This document shows positions 20,639 through 28,293 of a DNA stretch of 64,000 nt, in pieces (the stretch's first letter is position 1; every line of letters begins with the position of its first letter). The notes under the pieces were generated by a model. The model ran no database searches. It saw only the letters and a program-made list of their open reading frames with translations, and was not told where the DNA came from. The stretch is from Kiritimatiellia bacterium. GTDB lineage: Bacteria; Verrucomicrobiota; Kiritimatiellia; JAAZAB01. The DNA is taken from positions 62,001 through 126,000 of the forward strand of contig JAQUMN010000004.1 in the NCBI GenBank assembly GCA_028718125.1. The letters run 5' to 3'. Position numbers and translations under genes: made by a program.

Positions 20639-20729
20639 GGAACGCCTGCGATGCCGCCGTATTCAAATGGTCCACAGCGAGGAAAAAATATATATGATTT
20701 ATTGAAGTAGAATTTATAATATAGCCGTC

Positions 20730-21227
20730 ATGACAAATATCCAAAAACAACAATTGATTAAAAAAGCGGTCGCGGCGATGCGGCGGGCCTACGCGCCCTA
20801 CTCCCGGTTCTGCGTCGGTGCCGCTTTGCTGACCCAGGAGGGACGCGTCTTCCAGGGCTGTAACGTGGAGAACGCCTCTTATGGCCTGACGCTCTGTGCG
20901 GAACGCACGGCACTGGGCGGGGCCATTACAGCGGGACATCGCCATTTCACGGCGCTGGCTGTCGTCTCCAGTGAAGCATTCTGCGGCAAGCCGCGGGGCA
21001 TCTTTGCGGAACCCTGCGAAGCCGAGCCATGTGGCAAGCCACGGGGCTTCTTGGCGAAGAAGGGCGGCCAAACCGCGCCGATGCCCTGCGGGGCCTGCCT
21101 GCAGGCGCTGGCCGAGTTCTGCCGGCCGGATTTTGTCATTATCACGGCCGCCGCGCGTAATCCGGCGGCAATGGATGTTTATCAATTAACGGATCTGTTG
21201 CCGCGGGCATTCCGACTGGGAGAATGA
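20730..21227 (+). CDS. cdd: cytidine deaminase (with internal repeat-derived insertion)
   Basis: YSRFCVGAAL, NVENASYGLTLCAERTA, PCGACLQALAEF; insertion at 20983-21047. Confidence 0.92.
   Translation: MTNIQKQQLIKKAVAAMRRAYAPYSRFCVGAALLTQEGRVFQGCNVENASYGLTLCAERTALGGAITAGHRHFTALAVVSSEAFCGKPRGIFAEPCEAEPCGKPRGFLAKKGGQTAPMPCGACLQALAEFCRPDFVIITAAARNPAAMDVYQLTDLLPRAFRLGE
20983..21047 (+). repeat. in-frame 48-bp-period repeat inside cdd
   Basis: GCGGCAAGCCGCGGGGC (20983-20999) and GTGGCAAGCCACGGGGC (21031-21047), each with a small hairpin. Confidence 0.85.
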
Positions 21228-21230
21228 AAA

Positions 21231-22064
21231 ATGATAGTGAAAATATTGGGCAGCGCCGCCGCGGAAGCGGTCCCGGCGCTGTGGTGTGAATGCGCAACAT
21301 GCCGCGTTGCGCGGAAAAACGGCGGAAAAGATATCAGGCGGCGGACATCTTACCTGATCGACGATGACTCCATGGTCGATTTCGGGCCGGATGCTTTTTG
21401 CCAGATGATTGATTTCCGCATCGACCTGTCGCGGATAAAACGGATATTGTTTACGCATTCCCACTCAGACCATCTTAACCCAGTTGACATGCAATGGCGG
21501 CAACAAGGGTTTTCGGTTGTCTCCTCCAACATCAAGATATTCGGCAATAACCTGGTAATGGAAAAAATCGAAACGCTGACGAAAGAGTCATTCGCGACGA
21601 TGATGATCGAGCCCCGCAGGATTCGCGCAGGCAGTAAGATCGTTGATGATGACATTGAAATTTATCCGCTCGAAGCAGCGCATTGTTTGAAGACAAAGGA
21701 CGAGCAGGCGCTTAATTATGTAATCGGAAGGAATTCCAGATACATCCTGATCGCCAATGATACCGGCTGGTGGCCGGAGAAATCGTGGAGGCGGATACGG
21801 AATTTCAAACTCAACGCGGCGGTTATTGAATGTACTTCGGGAATAAATCCCCTGTATATCAACGGCCGCAAAGGGCATCTTGGCGCCAATGCCTCCGTGG
21901 AGTTCCGCTCCAAGCTCCGGGAGCTTGGAGCGCTTACTGCTGAGACGCCGGTTTATGTCAACCACTTTTCCCATAACGGGAAAGTGCTGCACAAGGATTT
22001 ATGTAAATTCTTCAAACCTCACGGCATCCATGTGGCCTATGATGGATTAACAATTACCGTATAA
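21231..22064 (+). CDS. MBL-fold metallohydrolase (PhnP-like)
   Basis: ILGSAAAEAVPALWCECATCRVAR, FTHSHSDHLNPVD. Confidence 0.88.
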   Translation: MIVKILGSAAAEAVPALWCECATCRVARKNGGKDIRRRTSYLIDDDSMVDFGPDAFCQMIDFRIDLSRIKRILFTHSHSDHLNPVDMQWRQQGFSVVSSNIKIFGNNLVMEKIETLTKESFATMMIEPRRIRAGSKIVDDDIEIYPLEAAHCLKTKDEQALNYVIGRNSRYILIANDTGWWPEKSWRRIRNFKLNAAVIECTSGINPLYINGRKGHLGANASVEFRSKLRELGALTAETPVYVNHFSHNGKVLHKDLCKFFKPHGIHVAYDGLTITV

Positions 22065-22280
22065 TACGGTAAACTTGGGAAAACGATCGGGATTACAGCA
22101 TCGGTTACAACCGCTAATGACCCTCCTGCGCAAAGCTGCTGCGGAGGAGCCTCCGTGAATGGCTCGAATATTCATGGCTTTCCTCGTTTCTGACTCCTGA
22201 TTTCCGGCTTCTCCCGGGCTGTTTGTTCATGTTTGTTCATTTTCCTTTGTTGCCGCACCGGAAATAGGTATGATGTCGGC

Positions 22281-23618
22281 ATGGTTAACATTATTCCAAC
22301 GCCATTGAGCGAAGGCGCCCGGCAGGCCGTCAAGCGGCTCCAGGCCGCCGGATTTAACGCCCTTTGGGCGGGCGGATGCGTGCGCGATCTTCTCATGAAC
22401 CGCGTGCCCAAGGACTTTGATATTGCCACCTCGGCCGTGCCCGACCAGGTGGAACGTCTCTTCCCCGGCGCGGTGATGGTGGGCAAATCGTTCGGCGTGG
22501 TGCGGGTAAAAATCCAGCACCATGAATACGAAGTGGCCACCTTCCGCAAAGACCAGACTTACCGCGACGGCCGCCATCCCGAGGGCGTGGTGTTCACCGA
22601 TGAGCAGACGGACGCCCAACGCCGCGACTTTACGGTGAACGCGCTGTTCCTCGATCCACTGGCCGGCACGGTGCGCGACTATGTCGGCGGCCAAGCGGAC
22701 TTGGCTGCGCGCCTTATCCGGGCCGTGGGCCGGGCGGATGACCGGTTTGCGGAAGATCACTTGCGCATGCTGCGCGCCGTGCGGTTTGCCGCCACGCTGG
22801 ATTTCAAACTGGACCCGGCCACTACCGATGCCATCCGCCGCCACGCCCCGCAAATCGGGAAAGTCAGCGCCGAGCGCATTCAGCAGGAATTGACGCGCAT
22901 CCTGCTGGAGGCGCCGCAGCCCGGCGCGGCGATTGAACTCCTCCAGGCGGTCGGCCTGCTCCCGGTCATCATGCCGGAGATCTCAGCGCTCCGGGGCCAG
23001 GAACAGCCTCCGCAGTTTCACCCCGAGGGGGATGTCTGGACGCACACGATCATGATGCTTAACGCCATGCGCCAGCCGGATTTGCGGCTGGCCTACGCCG
23101 TCCTGCTTCACGATGTGGGCAAGCCCGGCACGGCCAAGTTCGTGGAGAACCGCATCCGGTTCGACTGTCATGCCGGCGTGGGTGCAGCCATGGCGGAGGA
23201 AATCCTGAAGCGGCTGCGCCTGCCCAATGACGACATCAAGGCCATCGTGTTTTGCATCGGCAACCACATGCGGTTCATGGATGTCCGACGCATGCGCAAG
23301 GCGACGCTCTGCCGGATGGTGGGGGCGCCGACATTCGCCACAGAGCTGGAACTGCATCGCCTGGATTGCGCGGCCAGCCACGGCGACATAACCAACCATG
23401 CTTTCCTTGTCGAGTTCCAGGCAGCGCGCCGCGCCGAGCCGGTCCTGCCCAGGCCATGGATCTCAGGCCATGACATCATGTCGCTGGATATTCCCTCCGG
23501 CCCCGAAATTGGCCGCTGGAAACAACGGGTTTACGACGCGCAATTGGAAGGCCTGGTGGAAAACCGGGAGGCGGCGCTGGCATGGCTGCGGCGCGAAATT
23601 GCCGCGGCAAGGCGGTAA
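22281..23618 (+). CDS. CCA-adding/poly(A) polymerase family nucleotidyltransferase with HD domain
   Basis: WAGGCVRDLLMNRVPKDFDIAT, RRDFTVNALFLD, VLLHDVGKPGT. Confidence 0.93.
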   Translation: MVNIIPTPLSEGARQAVKRLQAAGFNALWAGGCVRDLLMNRVPKDFDIATSAVPDQVERLFPGAVMVGKSFGVVRVKIQHHEYEVATFRKDQTYRDGRHPEGVVFTDEQTDAQRRDFTVNALFLDPLAGTVRDYVGGQADLAARLIRAVGRADDRFAEDHLRMLRAVRFAATLDFKLDPATTDAIRRHAPQIGKVSAERIQQELTRILLEAPQPGAAIELLQAVGLLPVIMPEISALRGQEQPPQFHPEGDVWTHTIMMLNAMRQPDLRLAYAVLLHDVGKPGTAKFVENRIRFDCHAGVGAAMAEEILKRLRLPNDDIKAIVFCIGNHMRFMDVRRMRKATLCRMVGAPTFATELELHRLDCAASHGDITNHAFLVEFQAARRAEPVLPRPWISGHDIMSLDIPSGPEIGRWKQRVYDAQLEGLVENREAALAWLRREIAAARR

Positions 23619-23772
23619 CACTTCTGTGCCGCCGTTTTTTTTACTTGAACCGGATGCGGGAATGATCTTTAATCGGCTAATTTAAGGGGTAAGCACAGGG
23701 TGCCCATAAATCAACACCGCGTCACGATCCGGGGAATTGGTCGGCGCTATCAAAATAACGGGGAATACTCTC

Positions 23773-24408
23773 ATGAATACCGGTAAAAAGAGAAATACAT
23801 TGGTCATGTCCATCTATCGTGAACTGGCTGAGGAATTTCTGGGCACCTTTGCCGCTGAGCCGAAGACCGAGGTGGCCATCGGTGATTTACTGATAAATTT
23901 TGATATCGTCGCGGGGGATCCGAGTCAGGATCCGACGTTCTCCGAGCACCTGGCCAAGGCCGATGCCATCGCCATAGTTGTCCGTTTCCTCGACGTGCTG
24001 TCCCTGGAAAAGATCAAGAACATATACCGCCACCTGCCGGACCAGATATCCATCCCCGTGGCCATTTTCATGTTGCGCGACAAGGGCGAAGCGGATTTCA
24101 AGATCAGTTGCCCGTCGTGTGGCCAGAAACTCTGGCTGAGGGATACGGATGTCGCCAAGCGCGGACGCTGTCCGAACTGCACCAAGCCGTTTATCATTCT
24201 CTCGCAGGGCGATCACCTGAAATCACAGCTGATGCTGCCGGACAAGGTTGCGGTGTTCAAGGGCATACGCAACAATCCTGAATCGTTCAAAACCGTCCTG
24301 TTAAAGCTGCTTGACAGCACGCCGGCGGGCATCAAGCCGGCCGACCTGAACATCAGCGACGAAGCTTCGAAGAACGCAACGGTCCGCATTCAGATTCAGA
24401 ATACCTGA
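23773..24408 (+). CDS. hypothetical protein with central CxxC-x(n)-CxxC zinc ribbon
   Basis: CPSCGQKLWLRDTDVAKRGRCPNC; flanking alpha/beta-like sequence. Confidence 0.7.
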   Translation: MNTGKKRNTLVMSIYRELAEEFLGTFAAEPKTEVAIGDLLINFDIVAGDPSQDPTFSEHLAKADAIAIVVRFLDVLSLEKIKNIYRHLPDQISIPVAIFMLRDKGEADFKISCPSCGQKLWLRDTDVAKRGRCPNCTKPFIILSQGDHLKSQLMLPDKVAVFKGIRNNPESFKTVLLKLLDSTPAGIKPADLNISDEASKNATVRIQIQNT

Positions 24409-24437
24409 CGGCGCGAATGCCCGGGGGACCGCGATTG

Positions 24438-24821
24438 TCACGGCCCAAGGCGCTGCAGCAGGGAGATGAACCGCTGGTCTTTCTTGAGCAAGTCCAGGTC
24501 CCGGTCCTCGCGAATCCAGCGCGCATCCCGATAACCCAGGACGATTGCCCGCTCCAAGGACGCCAACGCCTCTTCCGCGCGGTTAAGCAGGGCGTAACTG
24601 CAGGCCAGGTTATACCAGATCAGCGACTCGCGGGGACACAGCCGGACCAGTTCCAAATCCGTCTTCAGCCCATCCTCATAGCGGCCGGCCCGCGTATACA
24701 GGTCGCCCACCGCCTTGAGCACGTCCACATCCTGCGGACAGCGCCGCGCGAGCGCTTCAAGGAAGGCCATTTCCTTGCGAAGTTCGGCATTGACTTTATG
24801 TTTCGTTTGCATGGAAGCCAC
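24438..24821 (-). CDS. TPR-repeat protein
   Basis: DVDVLKAVGDLYTRAGRYEDGLKTDLELVRLCPRESLIWYNLACSYALLNRAEEALASLERAI. Confidence 0.85.
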   Translation of the reverse strand: MASMQTKHKVNAELRKEMAFLEALARRCPQDVDVLKAVGDLYTRAGRYEDGLKTDLELVRLCPRESLIWYNLACSYALLNRAEEALASLERAIVLGYRDARWIREDRDLDLLKKDQRFISLLQRLGP

Positions 24822-24853
24822 GAATCAGACGGTTAACGCCGCCATTGTTTCAT

Positions 24854-24915
24854 GTAGAGCCGACTTTACGTCGGCTTTCTTCGATACGGAATAGCCGGTA
24901 TAAAACCGGCTCTAC
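24854..24915. repeat. double-hairpin intergenic repeat
   Basis: GTAG-AGCCGAC-tttac-GTCGGCT ... AGCCGGT-ataaa-ACCGGCT-CTAC: two perfect 7-bp stems within an outer GTAG/CTAC. Confidence 0.8.
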
Positions 24916-24963
24916 CCAAATTGTCCGCCTCTGGCGGAAAATTCATGCATTCCATCAGGCCGC

Positions 24964-25911
24964 TCAACCCGCCAGCGGCACCAGTTTGAGCGCGTTGCCT
25001 GAATAAATCTTGGCCACCACATCCGCCGGCAGACCCAGGCTATTCAAAAATTCCTGGTGTTGGTTGTCAAAATAATCGCGGGCATACAGGAGGCGGTCCT
25101 GAAACTCCAGGATAAAATCCCTGGCAAAATCAGAATCGCGCATCAGGGCGTTGGCCCCTGAACCGGCCGACCAGTCGCAATACAGATTTTCGTATTGTCT
25201 GAGCATGGTAATCAGCTTGCCGCCCGGCATGACTTTGCCCTTCGGATAGGACTCCTTGTCGTGTTTGCCATCGCCGGAAATGTGCGCCCAGAATCCCGGG
25301 GCGTGCCCCAGAAAAATCGTCCCCGGACAGGCGCGCACCGCCCGCTCGAAAGGCTCGATCCCGCCGCCGTACCAGTAAGTCGACCGCGGGTACTTAACAC
25401 CCTTGTCAAACTCGTAGTCAATATGCACGGTAACCGGCAGATGCTTCTCCCCGCAGAAGCGGAACAGCCTCAGGGCGTCGGGGTTGTCATACATCATGCG
25501 CAGCTTAAGCTCGCCGCATACGCGCACGCCGTAGATGGACACCATGGCCTGCAGATGGTCAATGGCTTCCGGCCGGCGCGGATCGGGCGCGTAGCCGAGC
25601 ACGAATTTGCCCGGCGCACGCTCGGCATAGGAAATACACCGGGCAAACGGAATGGGACCGTTCAGGTCGACTTCCGGAATGACCGCCTTGGTGGCGGGCG
25701 AATACTCGTCAGCCGGGCACTCCCAGCTCAGGAGCCAGGTAACGTCGATATGGTGCTTGGCCATATTGGCCAGGTATTTTTCCAGATTGTGCCCGTGCCA
25801 GTCGGGATGGTTATGCGCATCGATAATTTTCGGCCCGCTCGGCTGCATTTGCGGCGCCCCGGCCTTCGTTTGAATTCCATCCGGTTTTTGTTTGGCGGCT
25901 TTTTTTGTCAT
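24964..25911 (-). CDS. amidohydrolase family protein
   Basis: IIDAHNHPDWHGHN, LGHAPGFWAH, LLYARDYFDN. Confidence 0.88.
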   Translation of the reverse strand: MTKKAAKQKPDGIQTKAGAPQMQPSGPKIIDAHNHPDWHGHNLEKYLANMAKHHIDVTWLLSWECPADEYSPATKAVIPEVDLNGPIPFARCISYAERAPGKFVLGYAPDPRRPEAIDHLQAMVSIYGVRVCGELKLRMMYDNPDALRLFRFCGEKHLPVTVHIDYEFDKGVKYPRSTYWYGGGIEPFERAVRACPGTIFLGHAPGFWAHISGDGKHDKESYPKGKVMPGGKLITMLRQYENLYCDWSAGSGANALMRDSDFARDFILEFQDRLLYARDYFDNQHQEFLNSLGLPADVVAKIYSGNALKLVPLAG

Positions 25912-26029
25912 TTCTTTGTCATCTCCATTAACGTTCGGGCTTTACTTTACACATGCTTCATTCGCCGGTCGCGCAATGCCTGGCAACGAAGAACCGGGTA
26001 TGCGGAACAAAGAACCCTTTTGCGTGACG

Positions 26030-27304
26030 TCATTTTGCGTATGCCCGCGCCACTTTCTGGAAAATGGCGACGATATCGGCAACTTCCCGGTTGCCCCAGC
26101 TTTCACGCACGACCAGGTCAAAGTGCGTATCCAGGGCCGCCAGCGCGTTGGGACAGGGGAAAGCCCGGTCAGGATTGCCCCGGTATTGCGGCGCGGTCCA
26201 CGGCAGGGTGCTCGTGCCGAACACGCGTCGCCGGCGATACCAGTCCTGCATGTGGCAGGGATTGACATAGCGGGCACGTACCAGCAGGCCTTCGGCGGCC
26301 AATGCCTTACAGAAGGTCGCCTTATCGCAAGTTGCGGCCTCGGGATTAAACCGCAGGCGGAAATACCAGTAGCTTGGCTTGGCCCCGGCCACCGCAGGCG
26401 GGAGTGACACGGACTTCAACCCGCGCAGGCCCTTGGCAATCCGGCTGGCCAGGTCACGGCGCCGCGAGACGATCATCGGCAGTTTGCGCAACTGAACGCG
26501 CCCTATTACGGCCGACAGGTCGTTGAGATTGAAATTGAGCGATGCCACTGCATTGGTTGCGCCCGCGGGCAATCCAAACGGCTTGCCGCGATCGGAGGCC
26601 CGGCGGGCTTCCCAATAGAGTTTTTCACGGCGCGTAAACACCACGCCGCCCTGGCCGCCCGTGCAGTGATGCTTGCCAAACATCGTGGAAAAAGCGGCGA
26701 TATCACCGAACGTGCCCACCAGACGCCCATTAAGCCGCGCGCCATGCGCTTGGGCGCAATCTTCCACCACGGGCAGTTTGCGCCGGCGGGCGACTTTGAG
26801 AATACCCGGCATGTCGGCCGGTTCGCCGTAAATATGCGCCACGACAATTGCGCTCGTCCGCGGGGTGATAACGGCCGCGATTTCTTTCGGCCCGGGCGAG
26901 AACTGGCCCGGCGCGGCATCGGCAATAACCGGAATGCAGTTCATGAGCGGGATCGGCATAACGCCGCCCGGATCGGTGATCGGGCCGACAATGATTTCTG
27001 AAAAAGGTTTCAGGTTAAGGGCACGTAGGGCCACATAAACGGCCGTCGTGCCGGAATTGACGGCATCCGCATAACCGCCGCCCATGGCGTCGGCGAATTC
27101 ACGGCAATAGGCTTCTTCTTCCGGCCCGTTGTAGCCAAAGGCATTGCCGGAGGCAATGGCACGGTCAAACAAGGCATCTACGGCTGATTTCTCCTCCCGG
27201 CCAATCAGGTGGCGGTTCGGCCAGGGGGTGGTCCGTACTTTGGGGCCTCCCTGCAGGGCGAGACGAACGGCGGGCTTGACGGCGCGGCGCGAATTCTTTT
27301 TCAT
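26030..27304 (-). CDS. DegT/DnrJ/EryC1/StrS family aminotransferase
   Basis: AVNSGTTAVYVALRAL, VVEDCAQAHGA, GKHHCTGGQGGVVFT. Confidence 0.92.
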   Translation of the reverse strand: MKKNSRRAVKPAVRLALQGGPKVRTTPWPNRHLIGREEKSAVDALFDRAIASGNAFGYNGPEEEAYCREFADAMGGGYADAVNSGTTAVYVALRALNLKPFSEIIVGPITDPGGVMPIPLMNCIPVIADAAPGQFSPGPKEIAAVITPRTSAIVVAHIYGEPADMPGILKVARRRKLPVVEDCAQAHGARLNGRLVGTFGDIAAFSTMFGKHHCTGGQGGVVFTRREKLYWEARRASDRGKPFGLPAGATNAVASLNFNLNDLSAVIGRVQLRKLPMIVSRRRDLASRIAKGLRGLKSVSLPPAVAGAKPSYWYFRLRFNPEAATCDKATFCKALAAEGLLVRARYVNPCHMQDWYRRRRVFGTSTLPWTAPQYRGNPDRAFPCPNALAALDTHFDLVVRESWGNREVADIVAIFQKVARAYAK

Positions 27305-27452
27305 GTCCGGGATTCCCTTTAGGTGTTAACAAACGCCCTGCAATTCAAGCATATCTTCCCGCGATGTCAATGTAAAAGAGGCATGGAAACGCGGGCAGGA
27401 AACCAGCGGCGTCGCAGTCCCTATACCCGCCCACGGCGAGGTGACCGGGACA

Positions 27453-27556
27453 CCCTCCAATATCGCGAAAAATTGGCATTCGTGCCAGGAGCAGCTTGCC
27501 CGCCATAGCCCCCTGGCGACGGCGGGAATTCCCGCGAGACCGTTTTTGACACAGCC
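27453..27556 (+). repeat. interspersed repeat R1, copy 2
   Basis: CCCTCCAATATCGCGAAAAATTGGCATTC...GCCCGCCATAG...GCGAGACCGTTTTTGACACAGCC. Confidence 0.8.
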
Positions 27557-27735
27557 GCAGGAAAACTGGGGCGAAGGCGAAACGAAAATTCCGCTTGCCA
27601 ACAGAATAGCATTGACTATAATAACCGGTATCGATGCAAGAATAATTGACCTTGCGTCTTGCTTGCGGTCAAGCAGTACCGGTAAGCAAACCCTGTTGGA
27701 AACACTGACTTTGTCAGTAAAAAAGGAGAACTGCC

Positions 27736-28026
27736 ATGAGAAAAGCAATGAAAACCGCGCTTACCGCCAAACGCGTGACGTTCCGAGTCACGGCTAATCC
27801 GAAGAGCTCTGTGTCGCTTGCGGGCACGTTCAACCAGTGGGATGTTAAGCGGCATCCGATGAAAGACACCGGCGGCACCGGCACCTACACGATCACCCTG
27901 ATGCTCCCCAAGGGGGAACATGAGTACAAGTTTGTGATCAACGGGAACTGGGTCGTGGACCCCGAATGCCGCAATTGGGTCCGCAACACCTGCGGGACAC
28001 TCAATAGCGTCATCAAGGTGGAATAG
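27736..28026 (+). CDS. standalone CBM48/isoamylase-N-like glycogen-binding domain protein
   Basis: VSLAGTFNQWDVKRHPMKDTGGTGTYTITLMLPKGEHEYKFVINGNWVVDPE. Confidence 0.9.
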   Translation: MRKAMKTALTAKRVTFRVTANPKSSVSLAGTFNQWDVKRHPMKDTGGTGTYTITLMLPKGEHEYKFVINGNWVVDPECRNWVRNTCGTLNSVIKVE

Positions 28027-28091
28027 CCGGTACTTCACCTGCGTTTTCCCAAATGGTTCAAAAGGGGGTAACACTCTATACCGTGTCATCT

Positions 28092-28175
28092 CTGAAAGCG
28101 CGAAGTAGCTCCGAGGAATCTCAAATGTGTCAACGATTTGTGGCTTAAGATTCCTCTCTTCGTTCGGAATGAATA
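28092..28175. repeat. palindromic intergenic repeat between the CBM48 gene and glgP
   Basis: GAGGAATCT ... AGATTCCTC with CTTCGTTCGGAATGA; resembles the interior of the 3968-4102 element. Confidence 0.55.
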
Positions 28176-28293
28176 GTAAAACTGTTACACAATAGTTGCG
28201 TCTTTCGAACCATGCCCGTTTTTAAATTTGCTTTCCCGGGCCTTCCCGTGTTTTCTTCTTGAACCTCGGGCCAGAAGAGTGTTTTATCGCGGT

